DNA of 64,000 nucleotides from Asanoa ferruginea. Lineage in GTDB: Bacteria; Actinomycetota; Actinomycetes; Mycobacteriales; Micromonosporaceae. A program made the position numbers and the translations under genes. The notes below the pieces were generated by a model. The model was not told where the DNA came from. It saw only the letters and a program-made list of their open reading frames with translations, and did no database searches. The stretch is from assembly GCF_003387075.1 (NCBI RefSeq), contig NZ_QUMQ01000001.1:6014001-6078000 (forward strand), given 5' to 3'. This document shows positions 7,987 to 15,784 of the stretch, piece after piece; position 1 is the first letter of the stretch, and each line of letters begins with the position of its first letter.

Positions 7987-9195
7987 ATGCGTGTCCTCAT
8001 CGTCGGCGCCGGCCTCGGTGGCCTGACCCTGCTGCACGGCCTACGCGCCGCTGGCATCGACGCCCACGTCTACGAACGCTCGGCACGGCAAGGCGGCCAG
8101 CCCGCCAGCTACGGCATCCACCTCGACGCCAACGGCCTGCGGGCCCTGCACAACAGCTTGCCGGCCGATAACTGGAAACACCTCGACGCCGACGGCGTGC
8201 CCGCCCCCATGGTCGTCCGCTTCCACGACCCGCACCGTGGCGTGATCGCCACCATCGACAAACGCTTCCCCGAAAACGCCACCGACCCCGTCACCAAACG
8301 CCGCGCCATCAGCCGCGGTGAGCTTCGGGAAGCCCTGCTGCGCGGCACCGACTCGGCTCCGATCGTGCACTGGGACAAGGCCTTCACCCACTACGGGCTC
8401 ACCGATGACGGCGTGCGGGCCCACTTCGCCGACGGGACCCACGCCGAGGGTGACATCCTGGTCGGCGCCGACGGCAGCAACTCGCGTGTCCGCCACCAAC
8501 GCCTGCCGGATCTGCGACGCCAGGAACTCGGCATCGTCAACATCGCCGGACGGGTCCCACTGGCCGGCGACGTCGCGGCCACCCTGCCCGCGGAGCTCAC
8601 CGACGGTGGCATCAACAACGTCGTGCCCACCAGGACGGGTTGGATGTTCCTGTCCACCTGGGCCACCGGCGACCCCTACCTCGTCTGGGCCTGGGCGGCA
8701 GCCGAGGATTCCTACCCGCCCGGCGTGCGCGACCTCGACGGCACCGCACTCAAACATCTCGTCACCGAGCGAACCAGCACCTGGTCCACACCCCTGCGCA
8801 CCCTTGTCCACGCCACCGATCCAGGGACAATCACCACCGTGCCCTTGCGAACCATGCCCCAGCTCCCCGACTGGACCTCGTCGCGGATCACCCTGCTCGG
8901 CGACGCCATCCACAACATGACCCCCATGGCCGGCATCGGCGCCAACACCGCCCTACGCGACGCCGACCAACTCCGCCGCGCATTGTCCACAAGCGACAAT
9001 CCGGTCCAGGCCATCAACGCGTACGAGACCGCCATGCGCGATTACGCCAACCAGGCCCTGAAGCTCTCCACCCGCAACGCCACCAACGCCGCCCTCGCCA
9101 CCCGCGCCAACCGGGCCGCTTTCCGTGCCCTCCTCCGTGCCGGCACACACCTGCCAGCGCTCCGCCGCAAGATGTTCGGCCCGACAGCCCGATGA
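7987..9195 (+). CDS. FAD-dependent monooxygenase (aromatic hydroxylase type)
   Basis: 402 residues. The N-terminal MRVLIVGAGLGGLTLLHGL is the FAD-binding Rossmann GxGxxG of the p-hydroxybenzoate hydroxylase fold. ILVGADGSNSRVR near residue 160 is the DG motif, and ITLLGDAIHNMTPMAGIGAN near residue 305 is the GD motif that contacts the flavin. Such NAD(P)H-dependent enzymes hydroxylate aromatic or polyketide-like substrates, and TetX belongs to the same group. It follows the MarR gene and overlaps the next gene by 4 bp (ATGA), implying a ligand-inducible catabolic or detoxifying operon. Confidence 0.9.
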   Translation: MRVLIVGAGLGGLTLLHGLRAAGIDAHVYERSARQGGQPASYGIHLDANGLRALHNSLPADNWKHLDADGVPAPMVVRFHDPHRGVIATIDKRFPENATDPVTKRRAISRGELREALLRGTDSAPIVHWDKAFTHYGLTDDGVRAHFADGTHAEGDILVGADGSNSRVRHQRLPDLRRQELGIVNIAGRVPLAGDVAATLPAELTDGGINNVVPTRTGWMFLSTWATGDPYLVWAWAAAEDSYPPGVRDLDGTALKHLVTERTSTWSTPLRTLVHATDPGTITTVPLRTMPQLPDWTSSRITLLGDAIHNMTPMAGIGANTALRDADQLRRALSTSDNPVQAINAYETAMRDYANQALKLSTRNATNAALATRANRAAFRALLRAGTHLPALRRKMFGPTAR

Positions 9196-10133
9196 AGCGC
9201 GCAATGCGACTGGGCATCGTCGGAGCCGGTGAGGTGGCGCAGCGCCACGCGGCCGCGGCGACGCAAGTCGACGGCTTGGCCTTCACCGCTGTCACCGACA
9301 CAGCCGGCGACCGGGCTCGCCGGCTGGCGGACCGGTATGGCGCGCGTGCCGTGGCGGACGTCGACGGGCTGCTCGCCGAGGTCGACCTGGTCGTGCTCGC
9401 CGTGCCGCACGCCTACCACGCCGACCTGTCCTTGCGCGCGGCCGCGGCCGGATGCGAGGTGCTGGTCGAGAAGCCGATGGCGACCACCGTCGAAGAGTGC
9501 GACCGCATGATCGCGCAAATCGGCGACCGCCTGCACATCGGTCAACAGGGCCGCTTCTTCGCCCAGGTCAGCGCCGCACGGCAGGAACTCGAGCGGCTCG
9601 GCGCGCCACTGTTGTATCTGGAGCGCCGCTCGACCGACTACGCCCGCGCCGACGTGCCCGCGTGGTTCGCGGACCCCGCACTGGCCGGCGGTGGCATCGC
9701 CATGCTCGTCGGCGTGCACAGCATCGACCGGGCGTGCTGGCTGCTCGGCGGCAAGCTGGAGGCGGTAGCCGGCTCGGTCGCGGTCCCGGCGGGCTGGGCG
9801 GTCGAGACGGCCGCGGCGATGACGCTCCACTTCGCCGAGGGACTGCGGGCTCACCTCACGTTGGTCGACTCCCCGGATTTCTTCCACGAGACCACGATCA
9901 TTTGCGAGCGAGGCCGGCTCGTCATTGACGGCTCCGGACTGACCGTCGGCGACCGCCGTGTCGTCGAGGTGGACGGCGACCAGGAATACACGGCGTCATT
10001 TCGCCGCCAATACGAGGCGTTGCTGCACGGACAACCGCTGGCCACCCCCGACGAGGGTCGGCAAGCCGTCGCGGCGGTGTGCGCTCTCTATCGCTCAGCG
10101 CGGTCCGGAGGCGCCCCGGTGCCGTTGCGCTAA
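9192..10133 (+). CDS. Gfo/Idh/MocA-family NAD(P)-dependent oxidoreductase
   Basis: 313 residues from the ATG at 9192, which overlaps the monooxygenase stop. MRLGIVGAGEVAQRHAAAA is the nucleotide-binding Rossmann motif, and EVLVEKPMATTVEECDRMI holds the conserved EKP motif of the family. The C-terminal half forms the substrate-binding beta sheet. Members oxidise sugar or polyol hydroxyl groups or reduce ketones; the substrate here is not evident. It is the last gene of the MarR operon. Confidence 0.88.
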   Translation: MKRAMRLGIVGAGEVAQRHAAAATQVDGLAFTAVTDTAGDRARRLADRYGARAVADVDGLLAEVDLVVLAVPHAYHADLSLRAAAAGCEVLVEKPMATTVEECDRMIAQIGDRLHIGQQGRFFAQVSAARQELERLGAPLLYLERRSTDYARADVPAWFADPALAGGGIAMLVGVHSIDRACWLLGGKLEAVAGSVAVPAGWAVETAAAMTLHFAEGLRAHLTLVDSPDFFHETTIICERGRLVIDGSGLTVGDRRVVEVDGDQEYTASFRRQYEALLHGQPLATPDEGRQAVAAVCALYRSARSGGAPVPLR

Positions 10134-10282
10134 CACGTCAAGCCGGCTGTCTTGCGCAGAACTCGTTACCTTCGGCGATGGCCTCAGTCACAGCGAGTTC
10201 TCAGGAAGCGGGGGACCAAAACGGCTCACCGCGGTGTTGTTGCAGATGACGCCGCAGCCAGCGGCGCAGAAGAGGAGAGATC

Positions 10283-10762
10283 GTGTCACACGATTACAGC
10301 AAGACTCCGGACGCGCTCAGCCGTCTCACCGACAGCCAGTTTCGCGTCACTCAGCGAGACGGGACCGAGCCCGCATTCCGGAACGAGTACTGGGACAATC
10401 ACGAGGCCGGGATCTACGTGGACGTGGTCTCGGGGCAGCCGCTGTTCTCGTCGACCGACAAGTACGACAGTGGCACCGGATGGCCCAGTTTCACCAAGCC
10501 GATCGAAGCGGGCGTCGTCCGGACAAAGACCGACAGAACGCTCTGGATGAGCCGCACCGAGGTGCGGTCCGCCGGGGCTGACAGCCACCTCGGCCACCTT
10601 TTCGATGACGGCCCTGCCGACGCCGGAGGCCAGCGTTACTGCATGAACTCGGCTGCGCTGCGCTTCATCCCGGTCGCCGAGCTCGAGGCCCAGGGTTACG
10701 GCGAGTACCGCTCGCTGTTCGAGCCGGCCGCCCCGAACGCCACGAAGGAGAACGCATCATGA
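10283..10762 (+). CDS. msrB: peptide-methionine (R)-S-oxide reductase
   Basis: 159 residues from GTG 10283, with GAGGAGAG just upstream as ribosome binding site. [12 protein letters not shown] and [27 protein letters not shown] are MsrB signatures, and the cysteine in RYCMNS is the catalytic residue. The zinc-binding CxxC pairs of many MsrB proteins are absent, as in the non-zinc subgroup. The enzyme repairs the R-epimer of methionine sulfoxide in oxidised proteins. It overlaps msrA by 4 bp. Confidence 0.95.
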   Translation: MSHDYSKTPDALSRLTDSQFRVTQRDGTEPAFRNEYWDNHEAGIYVDVVSGQPLFSSTDKYDSGTGWPSFTKPIEAGVVRTKTDRTLWMSRTEVRSAGADSHLGHLFDDGPADAGGQRYCMNSAALRFIPVAELEAQGYGEYRSLFEPAAPNATKENAS

Positions 10763-11313
10763 CCAGCGGAATCAACGACACCGGACAGGTCAGCCGCGAG
10801 CCGGGCACCGAGACGGCCGTTCTGGCCGGCGGGTGCTTCTGGGGCATGGAGGATCTCATCCGCCGGCAGCCGGGAGTGCTGGACACGCGCGTCGGCTACA
10901 CCGGCGGCGACAACGACCACGCGACCTATCGCAACCACCCTGGCCACGCCGAAGCGGTCGAGATCGTCTTCGATCCGACGCAGACGACCTACCGCGACAT
11001 CCTGGCGTTCTTCTTCCAGATCCACGACCCGTCGACGTTGAACCGGCAGGGCAACGACATGGGCTCGAGCTACCGCTCGGCGATCTTCCCGCTCACCGAC
11101 GAGCAGGAGCGAGTCGCCCGCGACACGATCGCGGACGTCGATGCCTCAGGGTTGTGGCCGGGCAAGGCGGTCACGACGATCGAGCCGGCCGGCTCGTTCT
11201 GGGAGGCCGAGCCCGAGCACCAGGACTACCTGGTCAACTACCCGTCCGGCTACACCTGCCACTTCCCGCGGCCTGACTGGGTGCTGCCCAGGCGCTCCGC
11301 GACCTCAGCCTGA
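10759..11313 (+). CDS. msrA: peptide-methionine (S)-S-oxide reductase
   Basis: 184 residues. [19 protein letters not shown] contains the GCFWG catalytic motif with the nucleophilic cysteine near residue 32. [29 protein letters not shown] is the conserved substrate-binding region. It repairs the S-epimer of methionine sulfoxide and is coupled with msrB by an ATGA overlap, so one transcript makes both stereospecific repair enzymes. A strong hairpin follows at 11326. Confidence 0.95.
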   Translation: MTSGINDTGQVSREPGTETAVLAGGCFWGMEDLIRRQPGVLDTRVGYTGGDNDHATYRNHPGHAEAVEIVFDPTQTTYRDILAFFFQIHDPSTLNRQGNDMGSSYRSAIFPLTDEQERVARDTIADVDASGLWPGKAVTTIEPAGSFWEAEPEHQDYLVNYPSGYTCHFPRPDWVLPRRSATSA

Positions 11314-11325
11314 CGCGAAGCTGAG

Positions 11326-11361
11326 CGGGCGCGTCCACCGTCGAAGCGAGGGACGCGCCCG
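11326..11361. terminator. bidirectional hairpin between msrA and the convergent dehydrogenase gene
   Basis: CGGGCGCGTCC (11326-11336) pairs with GGACGCGCCCG (11351-11361) in a perfect 11-bp stem with a 14-base loop. It lies between the stops of two convergent genes, 13 bp beyond msrA and 12 bp before the end of the minus-strand gene, and can terminate both. Confidence 0.7.
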
Positions 11362-11372
11362 GGCAGAAGTCG

Positions 11373-12317
11373 TCACTGACGAACGCGGATGATCGTCTTC
11401 CCATTGATCCGCTCGGTCGGGTTGAAGGCGGCGACGGCCTCATCGAGAGGCGCGACCTGGCCGATGTTCGTGCGCAGCCGTCCGTCCCTGACCCGCCGGG
11501 CGATCTCGCCCAGTTGCGCGCGATCCGACACGACGACGAAGTCGACCGCCAGACCGTTGGCCGGCCGTGCCTCGGGCGGGCCGGCGATGGTCACCAGTGT
11601 TCCTCCGCCTCGAACGAGACCCGCGGACTGCCGGCCGATGTCGCCGCCGAAGACATCGAAGACCAGATCGACGTTGCCGACGCCTTCGAGCGCATCGTTC
11701 TCGAGGTCGACGAATTCCTGCGCTCCGAAGTCGAGCGCCTTCTGACGTTGGGCCGCGCGTCCGGTGCCGATGACGTAGGCGCCGGCCTCACGTGCGAGCT
11801 GGGTCGCCATCGAACCGACCGCGCCCGCCGCGCCGTGCACGAGGACGCTCTGGCCGAGCCGCAGGCCGCCGTGCTCGAACAACCCTTGCCACGCGGTCAG
11901 GCCGGTCATCGTGACGCTCGCGCCCACCGTGAAGTCGACGTCGCCCGGCAGCGGCGCGAGATTGCGCGCCTCGACCACGACGTACTCCGCCAGCGTGCCG
12001 TCGCGGGTCCACTCGGTGAGCCCGAACACCCGCTGTCCCACTGACAGCCCGGCTGCTCCATAGCTGAGCGCGCTGACCACACCGGCCACCTCGTGCCCGG
12101 GGATCGACGGCGTCCGGTCTCGGCCGAGGCGATCGACCCAGGTCGAGGGCCACTCCAACTCATTTCCGGTGAACCCCGACGCGTGCACCTCGACGACGAC
12201 GTCGCCGTAGTTGGCCCCCTCGAGACTGGCGAGCCGCGCCGCGTCGGGCCCGGGCCGTTCCACCAGCGTCATCCCGGCCGTGCCCGCGGCCCGGTCCGTA
12301 ACCACGATCGCTTTCAT
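11373..12317 (-). CDS. zinc-free medium-chain dehydrogenase (quinone oxidoreductase-like)
   Basis: 314 residues. Residues 1-130 form the GroES-like domain (VVVEVHASGFTGNELEWPSTW, then PSIPGHEVAGVVSAL). Residues 130-250 form the NADPH Rossmann domain with VLVHGAAGAVGSMATQLARE. It lacks the structural-zinc cysteines, which fits the quinone reductase/enoyl reductase branch. The C-terminus RINGKTIIRVR is typical. It is the last gene of a minus-strand run (SnoaL-like, dehydrogenase remnant, SRPBCC, this gene) and is about three-quarters identical to the broken copy at 12837-13539, so one is a duplicate of the other. Confidence 0.88.
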   Translation of the reverse strand: MKAIVVTDRAAGTAGMTLVERPGPDAARLASLEGANYGDVVVEVHASGFTGNELEWPSTWVDRLGRDRTPSIPGHEVAGVVSALSYGAAGLSVGQRVFGLTEWTRDGTLAEYVVVEARNLAPLPGDVDFTVGASVTMTGLTAWQGLFEHGGLRLGQSVLVHGAAGAVGSMATQLAREAGAYVIGTGRAAQRQKALDFGAQEFVDLENDALEGVGNVDLVFDVFGGDIGRQSAGLVRGGGTLVTIAGPPEARPANGLAVDFVVVSDRAQLGEIARRVRDGRLRTNIGQVAPLDEAVAAFNPTERINGKTIIRVRQ

Positions 12318-12337
12318 CTGATTGCCGCCTCGCTGCC

Positions 12338-12814
12338 TTATGCCGGTAAGAGGTCGCGCTCGCCGCCACCATCGTCGTTGCGGGCCTCGATGGCCTTGAT
12401 GGCGTGCGCCAGTTCCTTGCCCAGCACCCGATTGCCGATGAAACCGATCAGGAAGCCGAGCGCACGTCCCTTGACGGTTTTGCCGTCACGCACCTCGACC
12501 AGGTCCACATCGGTCGTGCCGTCGGGCTGCGGGCTCAGCGTGTAGGTGAAGCCCGACCTGCCACCCCAGGTGTTGGAATCGGTGGTGGTGACCACGACGT
12601 GGTTCACGTCGGACCAGTCGTAGTGCATGCGTTCCCAGATGCCGCCCGATCCCTCGGTGACGTCGGCCTGATCGGTGCCCCGGTCGTGCACCTTCAGGTA
12701 GCCGTCAGCGCTGCGGCTGAAGACCTCGGACCGCCCGGGCCCGAAATCGGTCAACGCGGCGACGAACTGCCCGGGTGTAGCCGTGGTGGTCTGATGAAGG
12801 TGAATCGTGGTCAT
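12338..12814 (-). CDS. SRPBCC (START-like) family protein
   Basis: 158 residues from the ATG at 12814. It begins MTTIHLHQTTTATPGQFVAAL, followed by the helix-grip pattern of START/Bet v1-like proteins: beta strands around a hydrophobic cavity (WERMHYDWSDVNHVVVTTTDS, GGRSGFTYTLSPQPDGTTDVDLVEV) and a long C-terminal helix. Such proteins bind lipids or aromatic ligands or act on them. It lies between two related dehydrogenase genes and is probably co-transcribed with them. Confidence 0.75.
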   Translation of the reverse strand: MTTIHLHQTTTATPGQFVAALTDFGPGRSEVFSRSADGYLKVHDRGTDQADVTEGSGGIWERMHYDWSDVNHVVVTTTDSNTWGGRSGFTYTLSPQPDGTTDVDLVEVRDGKTVKGRALGFLIGFIGNRVLGKELAHAIKAIEARNDDGGGERDLLPA

Positions 12815-12836
12815 GCCTGTTCCTCCTCGTCCCTCG

Positions 12837-13539
12837 TCAACCGGAAGCGGGGCGAACGCGGATGATTGTCTTCCCCTTGACCCGCTCGGTCGGGTTGAAG
12901 GCTTTGACGGCATCGTCGAGGGTCGCGACATTGCCGATGACCGTCCGCAGCCGTCGGTCTCGCACCCGCTGGGCAACCTGACTCAGTTGGCTGCGATTCG
13001 GGGGAGCGTCCCGTGCCGATGACGTAAGCGCCGGCCTCACGGGCAAGCTGGGTAACCATCGAGCCGACACCGCCGGCCGCACCGTGCACGAGCACGCTCT
13101 GCCCCGGCTGAAGGCGACCGTGCTCGAACAGACCCTGCCAGGCGGTCAGTCCCGAGATCGGCAGGCTCGCGCCGACCGTGAAGTCGACGTCTCCCGGCAG
13201 CGGCGCGAGGTTGCGTGCCTCGACGGCCGCGTATTCCGCCAGCGTGCCGTCGCGGGTCCAGTCGGTGAGGCCGAACACCCGCTGTCCGACCGACAGGCCC
13301 GTCGTTCCATAACCGAGGGCGCTGACCACACCGGCCAGCTCGTGCCCGGGAATCGACGGCGTCCGGTCACGGCCGAGGCGGTCGGTCCAGGTCGAGGGCC
13401 ACGTCAATTCTCCAGGAGTGAAACCAGAGGCATGAACCTCAACGAGTACGTCGTTGCCGGCGGCCTCCGGCTCGGGGCGCTCGGCGAGCGTCATCCCGCC
13501 CGTTCCCGCGGCCTCGTCCGTGACCACGATGGCCTTCAT
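12837..13539 (-). pseudogene. medium-chain dehydrogenase, broken by an internal deletion and frameshift
   Basis: The first two-thirds read MKAIVVTDEAAGTGGMTLAE through AREAGAYVIGTGR, matching the intact gene at 11373-12317 closely. At about 13010 the frame breaks. The homologous tail (RSQLSQVAQRVRDRRLRTVIG through GKTIIRVR) continues in another frame down to 12837. Aligning the two by eye, about 224 bp of the intact gene is missing at the junction, a length not divisible by three. The lost segment covers the second half of the Rossmann domain, so the product cannot be a normal enzyme. Continuing in the original frame gives an unrelated arginine-rich tail ending at 12811. A sequencing error could cause a frameshift but not the deletion. 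Confidence 0.85.
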
Positions 13540-13559
13540 CGAGCACCTCCCCGCATGCG

Positions 13560-13573
13560 GGACTATTTGGTCC
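13560..13573. promoter_or_regulatory. TetR-type operator, copy 1
   Basis: GGACTATTTGGTCC, which is GGACCAAATAGTCC on the minus strand, lies 20 bp upstream of the broken dehydrogenase gene. It is one of three near-identical palindromes (GGACCAnnTAGTCC) found only around this locus. Confidence 0.7.
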
Positions 13574-13591
13574 AATGTGTCGGCCAGGTGG

Positions 13592-13996
13592 TCAGGCGGG
13601 CTGGCGCACCGCGGTCCCGAGACCGTTGTCGATCAGGTATCGCCAGAATCCATCCGCGCCGCGGTGCACGACATCACTCGCCGAGCCTCCGACGTGCACG
13701 TGCTCGCCGTCGCGACCTGTGCCCTCGATCGTCCAGTCCAGCACGATCTCGGCGATGTCGCCGTTGACGAACACATGGCGAGCTTTGGCCGCAAGTGGCA
13801 GGCCGTGCTGGAGATCGGGCGCGAGTTGGGCGGCGATCTCGGTGTGCCCTCTGACGGTGCGCCCGTCTCGCATGACGAGCACGGCCTGCGGCTCGTACAA
13901 GGTCAGCATCGCGTTGACGTCGCCGGAGTTGAATCGCTCGACCAGCGCCGGGACGACGTCTTCGGGTACGGTGGGGAGCGAGGAGGAATCGGACAT
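13592..13996 (-). CDS. SnoaL-like/DUF4440 (NTF2-fold) protein
   Basis: 134 residues from the ATG at 13996, preceded by AGGAG-like purines on the minus strand. The pattern VPALVERFNSGDVNAMLTLYEPQAVLVMRDGRTVRGHTEI is the NTF2-like cone fold start; later strands are RHVFVNGDIAEIVLDWTIEG and WRYLIDNGLG. The family includes small isomerases and ketosteroid-type enzymes as well as proteins of unknown use. It heads the minus-strand run of dehydrogenase/SRPBCC genes and is divergent from the TetR regulator, with an operator between them. Confidence 0.8.
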   Translation of the reverse strand: MSDSSSLPTVPEDVVPALVERFNSGDVNAMLTLYEPQAVLVMRDGRTVRGHTEIAAQLAPDLQHGLPLAAKARHVFVNGDIAEIVLDWTIEGTGRDGEHVHVGGSASDVVHRGADGFWRYLIDNGLGTAVRQPA

Positions 13997-14033
13997 TTCG
14001 GCTTCCCGTTCGTCTTGGTTCCCCGCCTTCGCG

Positions 14034-14047
14034 GGACTAACCCGTCC
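14034..14047. promoter_or_regulatory. possible degenerate TetR operator upstream of the SnoaL-like gene
   Basis: GGACTAACCCGTCC keeps the outer GGAC/GTCC arms of the locus palindrome but not the centre. It lies 38 bp upstream of the SnoaL-like start. Weak evidence, listed because three better copies lie nearby. Confidence 0.3.
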
Positions 14048-14166
14048 AGTATAGCGAGGGTCGCCCGGCAGCCACCTCGTGGTGAGGCGGCCAGGAACGC
14101 TTCGCCTGCAAACGGAAACGCCTCGCCGTGGCCGATCGACCATACCGTTCGTGCGGGTCTCAAAGG

Positions 14167-14180
14167 GGACCAGATAGTCC
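14167..14180. promoter_or_regulatory. TetR-type operator, copy 2, in the divergent promoter region
   Basis: GGACCAGATAGTCC lies in the 294-bp gap between the SnoaL-like gene (minus) and the TetR gene (plus). The rest of the gap shows no open frame with coding character. The site is well placed to repress both directions. Confidence 0.75.
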
Positions 14181-14290
14181 TCGATCGAACACCATGGCGG
14201 GGCGCTTGCTCGGTCCAGCGTCATGGCTCGCGGACCGAAAGGTCCCATTGTTCGTGGCTTATCCGGCGCACCGCTGGATACACTGGACTG

Positions 14291-14935
14291 ATGGGCGACG
14301 AGCAACTGGCTGCGCCGGCGAAGCAGCAGCGGATCAGCCAACGCGGGATCGCGACCCGAGAGCGGATCCTCGACGCGGCCAACCGGCTGATGCTCGTGCG
14401 CGGAGTCAACGCCACGACCCTTGACGACGTTCGTGAGGCCAGCCAGACGAGCAAGTCCCAGCTTTACCGCCACTTCGCCGACAAGCAGGAGCTCGTGCGC
14501 GCGTTGGTCAAATATCGAGGCGCCCTCGTGCTGCAGCGCGAACGCGGCGGGCTCGAGCGGCTGAGGTCGTTCTCGGGGCTCGTCCGGTGGCGCAACGCGC
14601 TGGTCCAGGCCAACTCGCTGAACAACGGCAAATACGGGTGTGGTCTCGGGTCGATGGCCGTCGAGCTCTCCGATCAGGATGAGCAGTCCCGATCGATGCT
14701 GTCGGAGACGTTCGCGGAGTGGGAAAAGCTGATCAGTGACGGTCTGCACCGGATGCGGGACAGTGGCACCCTGCGGCAGGACGCCGACCCGGAGAAGCTG
14801 GCCACGGGTTTGATGGCGGCTCTGCAAGGCGGCTACCTGCTGGCGAACGCCGCCCACGACGTCGCACCCATGGAGGTCGCCCTCGACATGGCGCTCGACC
14901 ACATCAAGTCGTTCCTCGTGCGGCCGTCCCGCTGA
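14291..14935 (+). CDS. TetR/AcrR-family regulator of the dehydrogenase locus
   Basis: 214 residues from the ATG at 14291. The N-terminal helix-turn-helix reads TRERILDAANRLMLVRGVNATTLDDVREASQTSKSQLYRHFADKQELV, the standard TetR pattern. The C-terminal ligand-binding domain contains YGCGLGSMAVELSDQDEQSR, as in TetR_C_33-like proteins that often control oxidoreductase genes. It is divergent from the SnoaL-dehydrogenase run. Matching palindromes at 13560, 14167 and 14939 are the likely binding sites; the inducer is unknown. Confidence 0.9.
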   Translation: MGDEQLAAPAKQQRISQRGIATRERILDAANRLMLVRGVNATTLDDVREASQTSKSQLYRHFADKQELVRALVKYRGALVLQRERGGLERLRSFSGLVRWRNALVQANSLNNGKYGCGLGSMAVELSDQDEQSRSMLSETFAEWEKLISDGLHRMRDSGTLRQDADPEKLATGLMAALQGGYLLANAAHDVAPMEVALDMALDHIKSFLVRPSR

Positions 14936-14938
14936 ACC

Positions 14939-14952
14939 GGACCATCTAGTCC
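14939..14952. promoter_or_regulatory. TetR-type operator, copy 3, just after the tetR stop
   Basis: GGACCATCTAGTCC begins 4 bp after the stop codon of the TetR gene, in the 49-bp gap before the convergent second TetR gene. A site here has no obvious promoter to control; it may support looping or be a relic of a rearranged promoter. Confidence 0.6.
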
Positions 14953-14984
14953 GCGAGGGGTCGCCGCTAACCCTGCTTTCGCCT

Positions 14985-15590
14985 TCACGGCCGCCAGTTG
15001 CGCAGTGCGGTGTCGGCGATCTGCTGGAGGTCGTCGTGTCCGAGGCCGTTGGCGGCCTGCACGGCGATGCCGAAGTTGAGCGTCATGACGTAGCGGGCGA
15101 GTTGCTGGGCATCCGTGTCGCGCGGTAGGTCGCCCTCGTCGACGGCCCGTTGGAAGCGTTCCGTGAGGCGTTGGCTCGCGTCGTTGCGCCAGGCGACCAG
15201 CACGTCGTAGGCGGGTCGGCCGCCGGCGCTCGAGGCGAGTGCGCCCTGCACGGTCAGACATCCCGCGGGGCTGCCCGGCAGGGTCGTGGTGCGAACCGCT
15301 CCGCGCAGGAGCGCTTCGGCGACCTCGCGGGCGGTGGGCTCCGCCAGGGCGTGGATCGCGTAGGCGGCCGGCCCCTCGGCGTAGCGCGACAGGGCCTTGC
15401 GGAACAACTGCTCCTTGTTGCCGAAGGCCGCGTACATGCTGGTCTTGTTGATCCCCATGGCGGCGGTCAGATCCGACAGGCTCGCACCCTCGTAGCCCCG
15501 TGCCCAGAACACTTCCATGGCGCGCTCCAGCGCCTGATCGGTGTCGAACCCCCTGGGCCGGCCGATAACAGTGCTCGAGGAACCACCCAT
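14985..15590 (-). CDS. TetR/AcrR-family regulator, divergent from the ABC exporter operon
   Basis: 201 residues from the ATG at 15590. The DNA-binding domain is IGRPRGFDTDQALERAMEVFWARGYEGASLSDLTAAMGINKTSMYAAFGNKEQLF. The remainder contains GCLTVQGALASS, typical of the TetR_C group near oxidoreductase or transporter genes. It is transcribed away from the ABC transporter at 15785, with GTACCnnnnGG sites next to its own start and inside the transporter promoter. It is therefore the best candidate repressor of both. Confidence 0.88.
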   Translation of the reverse strand: MGGSSSTVIGRPRGFDTDQALERAMEVFWARGYEGASLSDLTAAMGINKTSMYAAFGNKEQLFRKALSRYAEGPAAYAIHALAEPTAREVAEALLRGAVRTTTLPGSPAGCLTVQGALASSAGGRPAYDVLVAWRNDASQRLTERFQRAVDEGDLPRDTDAQQLARYVMTLNFGIAVQAANGLGHDDLQQIADTALRNWRP

Positions 15591-15599
15591 ACCCCTACC

Positions 15600-15613
15600 G
15601 TACCCCTCGGTAC
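15600..15613. promoter_or_regulatory. GTACC-N4-GGTAC operator next to the tetR start
   Basis: GTACCCCTCGGTAC is a perfect GTACC/GGTAC palindrome 9 bp upstream of the minus-strand tetR start. It is the best match to the motif repeated at 15711 and 15747, and its position suits autorepression. Confidence 0.65.
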
Positions 15614-15710
15614 AGAAGCCGAACTGACCCGCTGTGATCGCGCTGACAGTCCGTTGACCCTGTGCCTGGAACACGGTGTTGATTCGGCGGAGCCGCAACG
15701 CGCTAGTTCC

Positions 15711-15724
15711 GTACCGATCGGGCC
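15711..15724. promoter_or_regulatory. GTACCGATCGG operator half, upstream of the ABC operon
   Basis: GTACCGATCGGGCC shares the 11-mer GTACCGATCGG with the copy at 15747. The right arm is degenerate. It lies 36 bp upstream of the second copy, in the divergent promoter region. Confidence 0.55.
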
Positions 15725-15737
15725 AGATCTGTTAGCC

Positions 15738-15766
15738 TTGACTTCTGTACCGATCGGATCTAAAGC
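15738..15766 (+). promoter_or_regulatory. ABC operon promoter with embedded operator
   Basis: A TTGACT at 15738 and TAAAGC at 15761 are 17 bp apart, a plausible -35/-10 pair ahead of the ABC ATPase start at 15785. The spacer contains GTACCGATCGGATC (15747-15760), so a bound TetR dimer would block RNA polymerase directly. The -10 box is a weak match. Confidence 0.5.
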
Positions 15767-15784
15767 TGGGAAGGGTCACCGGGC

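Noticed and set aside
12811-13539. Intact 240-residue dehydrogenase reading through to 12811
   Set aside because: After GTGR the reading frame yields an arginine-rich tail unrelated to the family, while the true tail continues in another frame, showing a deletion with frameshift.
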